A DNA stretch of 64,000 bases from Wenzhouxiangellaceae bacterium (GTDB taxonomy: Bacteria; Pseudomonadota; Gammaproteobacteria; Xanthomonadales; Wenzhouxiangellaceae). Numbering within the stretch: position 1 is the first letter of the stretch; every line of letters begins with the position of its first letter. The translations under genes were made by a program, and so were the position numbers. The stretch covers positions 1 to 64,000 of the forward strand of contig JANQPN010000079.1 of assembly GCA_028289455.1 (NCBI GenBank). The letters are read 5' to 3'. Shown here piece after piece: positions 24,375 through 32,585 of this stretch. Below the pieces are notes generated by a model. It saw only the letters and a list, made by a program, of their open reading frames with translations, searched no databases and was not told where the DNA came from.

Positions 24375-25439
24375 GTGAATAATCCAACCCCGCAAGACCC
24401 CAACAAACCTTTGCCGTTTCAAATCCATTTTTCACGGCAGTTTTCCTCCTGGCTGACGGAGGTGCAGGCCAGTTTAATGTGCACTACCTATCAAACCGGC
24501 AAAGTGTTTATGTTTGGCATGGGGCAGCAAGGCGTATCAGTAGCCGAACGGACTTTCGCACGGGTAATGGGCCTGGGGGTGGACAAAAAAGGTTTCTATA
24601 TGGCCAGCCTGTTTCAGCTTTGGCGATTTGAGAATATTTTGTCCAAAGGTGAGAACTATCAGAATTACGACCGCTTGTATGTGCCCCAGTTTGCATGGAC
24701 CACTGGTGATCTGGATATCCATGATATCGGGGTGCAGGCTGATGGCCAGCCGGTATTTGTGAATTCGCTGTTCAGCTGTCTCGGTCGGCCATCGGTTGAA
24801 TACAGTTTTAATCCGGTGTGGAAGCCACCGTTTATTTCCAGGCTGGCGGCGGAGGATCGCTGTCATCTGAATGGTTTGGCGATGATTGGCGGTGAACCGG
24901 CCTATGTTTCCGCCGTCAGCCGTTCTGATGGCGCAGAAGGCTGGCGTGATCATCGTCAGGATGGTGGAATAGTTATTGATGTAAAAGCCGATGAGATTAT
25001 TTGCGATGGTTTATCGATGCCGCACTCACCACGTTTTTATCAAGGCAGGCTATGGCTGTTGAATTCCGGAACAGGAGATTTTGGTTATCTCGATACCGAC
25101 AGCGGCCGGTTTGAAGCGGTTGGTTTTTGCCCCGGGTATGCACGTGGGTTGAGTTTTATCGGTAAATACGCGGTGGTTGGACTGTCCAAACCTAGAAACA
25201 AATCGTTCAGTGGTCTGGCGCTGGATGCTGCATTGGAAAAACGCGCCATCAAGCCACGTTGCGGCATTGCTGTGTTTGATCTGGAAACCGGCGATAATGT
25301 CCATAATCTTTGGTTCGACGGAATTCTCGAAGAGCTCTATGACGTGGCGGTTCTACCGGGTGTAATCCGGCCGCTGTTGCTGGGGCTTAAAAGCGACGAA
25401 ATCCGACGGGTTCTGCGCCTGCCTCCGGACAGTATCTGA
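24375..25439 (+). CDS. TIGR03032 family protein (predicted beta-propeller)
   Basis: 354 residues from a GTG at 24375. The family is recognised by FSSWLTEVQASLMCTTYQTGKVFMFG, LDIHDIG, FVNSLFSCLG, EDRCHLNGLAM, DGLSMPHSPRF, GRLWLLNSGTGDFGYLD and CPGYARGLSFIGKYAVVGLSKPR. No signal peptide. Members are repeatedly found next to TPR or glycosyltransferase genes; their biochemical role is not established. The stop codon abuts the TTG start of the following GT41 gene with no gap, so the two are surely one unit. A role in the protein glycosylation carried out by that neighbour, as target recognition or substrate, is inference. Confidence 0.88.
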   Translation: MNNPTPQDPNKPLPFQIHFSRQFSSWLTEVQASLMCTTYQTGKVFMFGMGQQGVSVAERTFARVMGLGVDKKGFYMASLFQLWRFENILSKGENYQNYDRLYVPQFAWTTGDLDIHDIGVQADGQPVFVNSLFSCLGRPSVEYSFNPVWKPPFISRLAAEDRCHLNGLAMIGGEPAYVSAVSRSDGAEGWRDHRQDGGIVIDVKADEIICDGLSMPHSPRFYQGRLWLLNSGTGDFGYLDTDSGRFEAVGFCPGYARGLSFIGKYAVVGLSKPRNKSFSGLALDAALEKRAIKPRCGIAVFDLETGDNVHNLWFDGILEELYDVAVLPGVIRPLLLGLKSDEIRRVLRLPPDSI

Positions 25440-27602
25440 TTGTCCTCCAGCGAACAACAGTTCCAGCAGGCATTACGGCTGCACGCTGATGGTGAACTTG
25501 ACAGGGCGGTAGTGGCCTATCGGGCAATAATTGCTGAACATGAGCATGCCGGAGCGCTGAGCAACCTGGGGCAGATTCTGCGCCGCCGCGGAGAGCTGGG
25601 GGAATCGCTGGAACTGCAACAGAGAGCCTGTGCTGTGCCGGATGCCAGCGCTGAAATGCATTTCAATATGGGTAATGCATTACGTCACGCCAATCGTCTG
25701 CCGGGCGCCATGGCCGCTTATCAGCAGGCGCTTTTGCTTAAGCCTGAATTTGCACTGGCTCATTGTGCACTGGGTATTGTTGTACAGCATTTGCAGGGTG
25801 CTGCCAGGGCGCATAAGCATTATCAGCGGGCGATTGAGCACGACCGGGGTTTATGGCGTGCCTGGTTCGGACGTGCCGAAACCAGCCTGGAAACAGGCCC
25901 GGCCGACAGTGTAATCAGCGACCTGCAACAGGCGGTTAAGCTGGCGCCGCAACAATTGCCGGTATGGCGGCTTTTGGCACAGACACTGGCTGCCCAATCC
26001 CATTTAGATAGTCAGCTGTATCAGCTTATGATTCAGGCCTGCCAACGCTGGGCTGCGCTGGATCAAAAGGCTACTCAGCCATTGATAGAAATTGCCAACA
26101 GAGAATGGGAAGCCAGGCAGCATGAGGTATCCATTAACGCATTGCGTGAGGCTGTTGAGCGCAGTCCTGATGAGTTCGCCTTATTGAGTTTTTTGTCGTT
26201 GCGGCTGGCAGAAGTTCATCATGTAGGCGAGGCGGAGCTGTATTGTCAGAAGGCGCTGACCATACAGCCCGATGACGATATTATGCTGGCACATGCTGGC
26301 AAGCTGCAGATGCTGCAAGGCAATGTGCGGCAGGCTGTGCAAAGTTTCGGCGAGCTGTATGCCCACGACCCCGAAGGTGCATATGGCGGACGCAACTGGC
26401 TGTTTGCCTCGTTATATGATGAAACACTGGATGCTCAGACCATCAGCCAACGGCATAGCAGGGTTACTGCGGGCTGGCACCTTGAAAAGAGCACACAAGC
26501 GGCTGATTTATCCAGACAGCAGCCAAAGAGAATAGGATATCTGTCGCCTGATCTCACTGGAGACCATCCAGTTGCCCAGTTCTTTGAGCCGGTGCTGGCG
26601 AATCACAACCACCAGCAATTTGATGTATTTGTTTTTTCAGCCACCGATAAAGTCGATGACACCACCAGGCGCTGCCGGCAGCTGACGGTGCATTGGCATG
26701 ATGTACGGGCATTGGGTGATCAGGAACTGGCTGAACTGTTGCATTCGCATCAGCTGGATGTGCTGATTGATCTGGCGGGACATACCAAAGGCTCACGACT
26801 GAGTGTGTTTGGTTACCGGCCGGCAGCCGTGCAGATGTGTTGGCTGGGTTATCCCTACAGCACCGGGCATCCGGCCTGTGATTATCTGCTGGCTGATAAA
26901 ATCGTCTGTCCTCCGGAATTGGCCGGACTGTATACCGAGCAACTGTTATATCTGCCCAGTTGTGTATTTTGCCAGCCCAGGCTGGATGGAGGGCTGAGCA
27001 ATTCCGGACCATTGGCTGAAAAGCCGGTGACATTCGGTAACTTTGGTGCATTTCAGAAAATAACGCCGGCTACTTTTGATCTATGGGTGAAGGTTTTACA
27101 GGCTGTTCCGAACAGTCGGCTGATGCTCAAGAACGGGTCGTTTGCTGATGCCGGTTTGCGCGAGCGGTTTGCCCGCCGCCTGATCGATGCAGGTATCAGC
27201 AGCAACCGGTTTGAATTGCGCCAGCCATCACCATTCGCTGACATGATGGCGGAATACAATAATGTTGATGTGGTGCTGGATACACTGGCATATAACGGTG
27301 GAACTACAGCCTTTCATGCCTTGTGGATGGGTGTACCTACTCTGACATTGCCTGGAGAAAAATTCTGCAACCGGATGGGGGCATCGATTATGCAGGCGGT
27401 TGATGCCGGAGGTTGGGTAACCGATAGTCAGGCTGGTTATCTGAGCCGGGCAAAACAGGCTGCGGTGCAAGTACAGGAATTGCGTCTGCAGCGCAGCAGT
27501 TGGAGAGAAAAGCTACAGACCGGTCTTCTGGGGAATCATGCCAGATTTGTTGAACAACTGGAACGCACAATCACTGCAGCCTGGCGCCAGGCGGGTAAGT
27601 AG
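25440..27602 (+). CDS. TPR repeat O-GlcNAc transferase-like glycosyltransferase (SPINDLY type, GT41)
   Basis: 720 residues from a TTG that directly follows the previous stop. Residues 1 to about 330 are TPRs (ALRLHADGELDRAVVAYRAI, HFNMGNALRHANRLPGAMAAY and several more). The catalytic part begins at RIGYLSPDLTGDHPVAQFF, with His376 at the position of the conserved GT41 active-site histidine. DVLIDLAGHTKGSRLSVFGYRPAAVQ, WLGYPYSTGHPACDYLLAD, FGNFGAFQKITPATFDLWV and YNGGTTAFHALWMGVPTLTLPG follow as in bacterial O-linked GlcNAc transferases. It would transfer a sugar from a nucleotide donor to cytoplasmic proteins. Sugar and targets are unknown; no flagellin or pilin gene is near. Confidence 0.92.
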   Translation: MSSSEQQFQQALRLHADGELDRAVVAYRAIIAEHEHAGALSNLGQILRRRGELGESLELQQRACAVPDASAEMHFNMGNALRHANRLPGAMAAYQQALLLKPEFALAHCALGIVVQHLQGAARAHKHYQRAIEHDRGLWRAWFGRAETSLETGPADSVISDLQQAVKLAPQQLPVWRLLAQTLAAQSHLDSQLYQLMIQACQRWAALDQKATQPLIEIANREWEARQHEVSINALREAVERSPDEFALLSFLSLRLAEVHHVGEAELYCQKALTIQPDDDIMLAHAGKLQMLQGNVRQAVQSFGELYAHDPEGAYGGRNWLFASLYDETLDAQTISQRHSRVTAGWHLEKSTQAADLSRQQPKRIGYLSPDLTGDHPVAQFFEPVLANHNHQQFDVFVFSATDKVDDTTRRCRQLTVHWHDVRALGDQELAELLHSHQLDVLIDLAGHTKGSRLSVFGYRPAAVQMCWLGYPYSTGHPACDYLLADKIVCPPELAGLYTEQLLYLPSCVFCQPRLDGGLSNSGPLAEKPVTFGNFGAFQKITPATFDLWVKVLQAVPNSRLMLKNGSFADAGLRERFARRLIDAGISSNRFELRQPSPFADMMAEYNNVDVVLDTLAYNGGTTAFHALWMGVPTLTLPGEKFCNRMGASIMQAVDAGGWVTDSQAGYLSRAKQAAVQVQELRLQRSSWREKLQTGLLGNHARFVEQLERTITAAWRQAGK

Positions 27603-27620
27603 CAGCAGTAGCTGATGGGT

Positions 27621-28010
27621 TTATTTTTGCTTGGTTGTACCGGCAGCAACAGGAATCACATAAGCAATCGCCCCACCCACAACAGCAATAATCAACTGTA
27701 TCAACGGCAGTTGCTGCAGCACGCTGGCAGGGCTCCCATAATCGCTGCCCAGCAGTGCATTACTCAAATTCCAGGCTTCCAGGGCAACCATGACTATACA
27801 GGTCAGCAACAGCACCACATCTCGCTGGCGCTGTTCTTCAACAATGACGTTGTTGAGTAACCACATCACTGCGTAGGGGCATAACGCCCATGCCATGGCA
27901 CCACTGGCGCCCTGCCACCAGCTCAACTGGGCCGGCGCACCGATGGACATAATGACACCGATGGCGAATAAGGCGCCCAGTAAAGTGAGTAAATTCGTGG
28001 CTCGATCCAT
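27621..28010 (-). CDS. Small four-helix membrane protein
   Basis: 129 residues with four hydrophobic helices (about 5-25, 36-55, 65-82 and 103-124), a short acidic-basic loop EEQRQRD and a basic C-terminus TKQK. I recognise no family motif. It lies 30 bases downstream of the NrtS-like gene on the same strand, so they are probably co-transcribed, convergent to the GT41 gene. It may be an accessory of the small transporter next to it, but nothing in its sequence shows this. Confidence 0.7.
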   Translation of the reverse strand: MDRATNLLTLLGALFAIGVIMSIGAPAQLSWWQGASGAMAWALCPYAVMWLLNNVIVEEQRQRDVVLLLTCIVMVALEAWNLSNALLGSDYGSPASVLQQLPLIQLIIAVVGGAIAYVIPVAAGTTKQK

Positions 28011-28040
28011 GATTAAAACCCCAAGTGCAGTTCGTTCGTA

Positions 28041-28307
28041 TTATTCAGTTAGCGTAGCAGAATCTGCTGGTGTGTGGCTGCTTAGCAACAGCTTGAAACG
28101 TTTGTTGGCCTGCCAGGCGGAATATACCGAAACACCAAAGGGAACCAGAAAGGTTAATCCGAACTTGAGCCAGTTCACCTCCATCAGTGAGCCGCTGAGA
28201 AGAACATCGCCCTGATTGATCAGGTTGAGGATAATGCCGACCACCAACGCTACCTTTAGCCCGGTCGCTACGGCAGCAGGGCGGAAAATTTCTTTTAAAA
28301 AATGCAT
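28041..28307 (-). CDS. NrtS-like small membrane protein (nitrate/nitrite transporter family)
   Basis: 88 residues with two hydrophobic helices: ATGLKVALVVGIILNLINQGDVLL and WLKFGLTFLVPFGVSVYSAW. The phrase VVGIILNLINQGD followed by NWLKFGLTFLVPF..VS is the pattern of the NrtS family, whose cyanobacterial members mediate nitrate and nitrite uptake as small two-helix proteins. No nitrate reductase or regulator is nearby. Transport of nitrate here is therefore family-level inference. It is divergent from typA. Confidence 0.75.
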   Translation of the reverse strand: MHFLKEIFRPAAVATGLKVALVVGIILNLINQGDVLLSGSLMEVNWLKFGLTFLVPFGVSVYSAWQANKRFKLLLSSHTPADSATLTE

Positions 28308-28395
28308 CTTGTCTGGTTTATTCAGTTAAAATAGCCGGTTGCTTCGCTTGGCCCGAACTCAACAGGGGCCGGTAATCGTCAGGAACCCTAAAATT

Positions 28396-30216
28396 ATGTC
28401 TGAAATGCTCCGCAATATTGCGATCATTGCACACGTTGATCATGGCAAAACCACGCTGGTGGATCAACTGCTGCGCCAGTCCGGCACGTTGGATCAACGC
28501 CAGAATATGCCGGAGCGGGTGATGGATTCCGGAGACCTGGAACGCGAACGCGGAATCACCATTCTATCCAAAAACACGGCGATTACCTGGGGTGACTATC
28601 GTATCAATATCGTCGATACCCCCGGGCATGCTGATTTCGGCGGCGAGGTGGAACGGGTGCTGTCAATGGTGGACTCGGTATTGCTGCTGGTTGATGCAGT
28701 GGATGGGCCGATGCCGCAAACACGGTTTGTTACCCAAAAAGCCTTTGCGCTGGGATTCAAGCCGATTGTAGTGATCAACAAGATAGACAGGGACGGTGCG
28801 CGCCCTGACTGGGTGCTGGATCAAACCTTTGATTTGTTTGATAACCTGGGTGCCACCGATGAACAGCTGGACTTTCCGGTGGTTTACTGTTCGGCCCTGC
28901 AGGGGTATGCCAGCCTGGACAGTGATGTACGCAGCGGCGATATGCAGCCGCTGTTTGAAGTCATCACCCAGGCGGTGCAACCGCCACAGGTGGACATCGA
29001 TGGCGCATTTCAGATGCGTATCAGTTCATTGGATTATTCCAGTTATGTCGGTGTTATTGGTGTGGGCAGGGTGCAGCGCGGTCAGGTAAAAACCAATATG
29101 CCGATTACCGTTATCGATCGTCATCAGCAGACCCGCAACGCCCGGGTGTTGCAGGTGCTGGGCTTTCATGGGCTGCAGCGGGTTGAAGTCGAACAGGCTC
29201 AGGCTGGCGACATCATTGCGGTAACCGGTGTCGACGGTATTGGTATCTCCGATACTCTGTGTGCCCGGGATCAGGTTGAAGCACTTCCGGTATTAAGTGT
29301 GGATGAGCCGACCATTTCCATGCTGTTCAGAGTCAATGATTCTCCGTTTGCCGGCAGGGATGGCAAATACCTGACCAGCCGGCAGATTCAGGAGCGGCTG
29401 GATCGGGAAACCAGCCATAATGTCGCACTGCGGGTTGATGCTACCGAAGATCCGGAAAAATTCCGGGTGTCCGGGCGCGGTGAGCTGCATCTGTCGGTGT
29501 TGCTGGAAACCATGCGCCGTGAAGGTTATGAGATGGCCGTGTCCCGTCCGGAAGTCGTGGTGCGTGAAATTGATGGAGTCAAACACGAGCCATATGAACT
29601 GCTGGTAGTGGATATGGAGGACAGCTACCAGGGGGCAGTGATGGAAAAGCTGGGCGAGCGCCGGGGAGAACTACGCGATATGCGTCCTGACGGGAAGGGC
29701 CGGGTGCGTCTGGATTATGTCATACCCGCCCGTGGTTTGATTGGATTCCAGAACGAATTCCGCACGCTGACATCAGGCACCGGGATACTTCATCATGTGT
29801 TTGATCACTGGGGCCCATTTAAGGCGGGTGATATCGCACAGCGCAAGAACGGGGTTCTGATTTCCAAAGGCACTGGTAAGGCCTTGGCTTATGCGCTGTT
29901 CAGCCTGCAGGAGCGTGGCCGTTTGCTGGTCGAGCATGCCGAGGATGTTTATGAAGGGCAGGTGGTCGGCATCCACAGCCGCAGCAACGATTTGACTGTC
30001 AATCCGTTGAAAGCCAAACAGCTGACTAATATCCGGGCAGCCGGTAAAGATGACAGTCTGCTGCTGACACCGGCTATCCGTTTCACACTGGAACAGGCGC
30101 TGGAGTTTATCGACGATGATGAGCTGGTTGAAGTAACGCCGTCAGCTATCCGGGTGCGCAAAAAACTGCTGCTGGAACATGAGCGCAAGCGCGCAGGGCG
30201 ACAAACTGAGGCATAA
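28396..30216 (+). CDS. typA: Ribosome-associated translational GTPase TypA/BipA
   Basis: 606 residues from ATG 28396, which gives the standard family N-terminus RNIAIIAHVDHGKTTLVDQLL; the frame is open to 28339 without support. GTPase motifs: AHVDHGKTTL (G1), RERGITI (G2), DTPGHADFGGEVERVL (G3), NKIDRDGARP (G4). EF-G-like domains follow, with VSGRGELHLSVLLETMRREGYE and the BipA-specific C-terminal domain with GQVVGIHSRSNDLTVNPLKAKQLTNIRA. It assists 50S assembly and growth under stress or cold. It stands alone, with a weak 7-bp hairpin about 25 bases after the stop. Confidence 0.97.
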   Translation: MSEMLRNIAIIAHVDHGKTTLVDQLLRQSGTLDQRQNMPERVMDSGDLERERGITILSKNTAITWGDYRINIVDTPGHADFGGEVERVLSMVDSVLLLVDAVDGPMPQTRFVTQKAFALGFKPIVVINKIDRDGARPDWVLDQTFDLFDNLGATDEQLDFPVVYCSALQGYASLDSDVRSGDMQPLFEVITQAVQPPQVDIDGAFQMRISSLDYSSYVGVIGVGRVQRGQVKTNMPITVIDRHQQTRNARVLQVLGFHGLQRVEVEQAQAGDIIAVTGVDGIGISDTLCARDQVEALPVLSVDEPTISMLFRVNDSPFAGRDGKYLTSRQIQERLDRETSHNVALRVDATEDPEKFRVSGRGELHLSVLLETMRREGYEMAVSRPEVVVREIDGVKHEPYELLVVDMEDSYQGAVMEKLGERRGELRDMRPDGKGRVRLDYVIPARGLIGFQNEFRTLTSGTGILHHVFDHWGPFKAGDIAQRKNGVLISKGTGKALAYALFSLQERGRLLVEHAEDVYEGQVVGIHSRSNDLTVNPLKAKQLTNIRAAGKDDSLLLTPAIRFTLEQALEFIDDDELVEVTPSAIRVRKKLLLEHERKRAGRQTEA

Positions 30217-30306
30217 ACCGGGTATCTCCCAGGTTATAAAAACAGCAGATTTTGCCTGCTGTCAGGCATAGATACGCTACAGTATGGCCAAACTGTATCA
30301 ACCATG

Positions 30307-30336
30307 TTGATGTAGTTTTGGTTATTTTGCTAAATT
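30307..30336 (+). promoter_or_regulatory. Possible sigma70 promoter of the lipase/DUF1302 cluster
   Basis: TTGATG (30307-30312), 18-base spacer, TAAATT (30331-30336), in an AT-rich stretch about 90 bases upstream of the lipase ATG. It is the best candidate in the 213-base gap, but neither hexamer is perfect. Confidence 0.4.
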
Positions 30337-30429
30337 CTTAATATTCATGGCCAATTTGCTTGCAATACGGTCAGGCAACTACCTAATATAAGTTACCAAA
30401 TTGTTAACCGGCTGCCTTCGGGGAGAAAA

Positions 30430-32574
30430 ATGAATAGAGTTTTCTGTTTACTGACGGTGGCGATGGTATCGTTTTTGACTGCCTGCTCGGATAGCGGCAG
30501 TGTCGACTTTGCTGTCCCCACCCCACCTGCTACTACGGATAATGGGCAGGTTGTGACTGCCATTATCACCGCCAATTTTGATCCAGCCAACGCCATTATT
30601 CCGTTCCCCAATAACTTACTGCTTCTGGGGACAACCGATATAACTGTCAATATTCCAGTTGCTGACCCAACCGATTTTGGTGATCCAACTGTAGCGCTTA
30701 ATGCATTGGACGGATTCAGTACGGTGTCGCCCTGGACCACCAGTTTTTCTTCCCGGATCAATGCAGCTACCGTCATTTCAGGAAGCAGCGTCAGGGTTTT
30801 TGAGGTGACACTGGTTCCCGGTACAGCTGCGGTATCTGGCGTGGTTCGTGAATTGACGCCCGGTGTTGAGTATGTGGCTACGCTGTCATCAGCAGATACA
30901 ACCGGTCAGACATTGGCCATCGTACCGCTGCAGCCGCTGGATCAGTTGACCAGTTATATGGCTGTCATCACCGATGATGTGCAGGATACGGCAGGCAATG
31001 ATTCCACACCTTCCCAGGCCTACTTTGTTGCCAAGCGTACATCACCGTTGGTAGACGCCAACGGCAACACTACCGATCCGGTATTGCCAACTCCAAGTGC
31101 ACAGGCGCTGGAACCTCTGCGCCAAATCATTAATACCTATGAAGCAGCCGCAGCGGCGTTTGCCGGCATACCTTCTGAAGAAATTGTGGTCAGCTGGGCG
31201 TTTACAACACAGTCGATAACGCCGGTGCTGAGTGTATTGCGTTCGGTCGCGGCACCTGCGCCGGTCACCGTAGGACCTACTCTACTCACTACGGCAGATG
31301 TGCTCCCACCAGGTGCATCACCTGGTATTGCTGATATTTTTGTCGGCACGATTACCATGCCTTACTACCATGGCATTCCATCAGCGGCCAATCCGATTGC
31401 ACCGCTGACAGACTTCTGGCGTGCTGCGCCCGGTGCCTATGTTCCGCCATTTGATGCCCTGGGTCTTGACCCGACTTCCACCAACCTCACGGTAGCCAAT
31501 CCATTACCCGTAGCGACCGGTGACCAGACAGTACCGGTGCTGATGACGGTACCGAATGCCACCAGCGGCATGACCCGGCCGGCAACCGGTTGGCCGGTGG
31601 CAATATACATGCATGGCATTACCCGTAACCGCAGCGATATGCTGGCGATAGCCGACACCATGGCTTCAATTGGCTTCGCTGTGATAGCGATTGATCAAAC
31701 CCTGCATGGTATTACCGATACCGCTTCACCACTGTACATTGAAAATACGCCATTTGGGCCTCTGGCCAACGAGCGAACCTTTGATCTGGACGTGGTCAGC
31801 AATACCACCGGTGCCCCAGGACCGGATGGTGTAATTGACTCATCAGGTACGCATTTCGTTAATCTGAGTAACCTGCTGGCTTCACGTGACAATCTGCGTC
31901 AGTCACAGGCCGACCTGTCGGTACTGGCGTTGAGTATTGAAGGCATCAACTTCGATGGCGATCCGGATAATACCGATCTTGATGGCGCCAGTATTGGCTT
32001 CATCGGCCAGTCGCTGGGTTCCATAGCCGGCATTCCATTCCTGGCGGTAGAGCCTACAGTCAATACCGGTCTGTTATCAGTACCGGGTGGTGGTATTGCC
32101 AATCTGCTGGCAGGATCGGCCAGTTTTGGTCCGGCCATTGCAGCAGGTCTGCAGGCGGCAGCGGGTATTGAACCCGGATCACCAGATTTCTTCGCGTTTC
32201 TTGGTGCTGCACAAACGGTGGTCGATGCTGGTGACCCAATCAACTGGGCGGGCCTGACCGGTGCAACCAATTCCATCCTGGTGCAGACAGTCATTAATGA
32301 TCAGGTCATTCCCAATACTGTTCCCGGCGCTCCACTATCAGGTGGTTTCCCGCTGATTCCTGCACTGGGTGTGCCATCAATCAGCAGCAGTGTCGTTGAC
32401 CCTATGGGGGTGAGGGCGAATGTCACCTTCCTGCCGCCGGCCTCGCACGGATCATTACTTGATCCGACAGCTTCACCTGCCACCACTGCAGAAATGCAGG
32501 GTGAAATGGCCAGTCTGCTGGCCAGCGGCGGTGTCAGCGTGATGATCGCTAACCCTGACGTAATTCAGGATTGA
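30430..32574 (+). CDS. Lipoprotein lipase of the Pla-1/cef extracellular family (VolA-like)
   Basis: 714 residues; GGGGAGAAAA lies just before the ATG. Signal peptide with lipobox LTAC, anchoring Cys19. Residues about 40-200 form the family's beta-sandwich N-domain (ANAIIPFPNNLLL, FSTVSPWTTSFS, LQPLDQLTSYMAVIT). The hydrolase part has WPVAIYMHGITRNRSDMLAIADTMA as the oxyanion region, then GFIGQSLGSIAGI with the nucleophile Ser in GQSLG, and VTFLPPASHGSLLDP with the probable catalytic His. Vibrio VolA of this family is a surface lysophospholipase that works with the FadL channel. Here a different beta-barrel, DUF1302, follows immediately. Substrate is probably a lipid or fatty ester. Confidence 0.87.
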   Translation: MNRVFCLLTVAMVSFLTACSDSGSVDFAVPTPPATTDNGQVVTAIITANFDPANAIIPFPNNLLLLGTTDITVNIPVADPTDFGDPTVALNALDGFSTVSPWTTSFSSRINAATVISGSSVRVFEVTLVPGTAAVSGVVRELTPGVEYVATLSSADTTGQTLAIVPLQPLDQLTSYMAVITDDVQDTAGNDSTPSQAYFVAKRTSPLVDANGNTTDPVLPTPSAQALEPLRQIINTYEAAAAAFAGIPSEEIVVSWAFTTQSITPVLSVLRSVAAPAPVTVGPTLLTTADVLPPGASPGIADIFVGTITMPYYHGIPSAANPIAPLTDFWRAAPGAYVPPFDALGLDPTSTNLTVANPLPVATGDQTVPVLMTVPNATSGMTRPATGWPVAIYMHGITRNRSDMLAIADTMASIGFAVIAIDQTLHGITDTASPLYIENTPFGPLANERTFDLDVVSNTTGAPGPDGVIDSSGTHFVNLSNLLASRDNLRQSQADLSVLALSIEGINFDGDPDNTDLDGASIGFIGQSLGSIAGIPFLAVEPTVNTGLLSVPGGGIANLLAGSASFGPAIAAGLQAAAGIEPGSPDFFAFLGAAQTVVDAGDPINWAGLTGATNSILVQTVINDQVIPNTVPGAPLSGGFPLIPALGVPSISSSVVDPMGVRANVTFLPPASHGSLLDPTASPATTAEMQGEMASLLASGGVSVMIANPDVIQD

Positions 32575-32585
32575 GGGAGTTGAAG

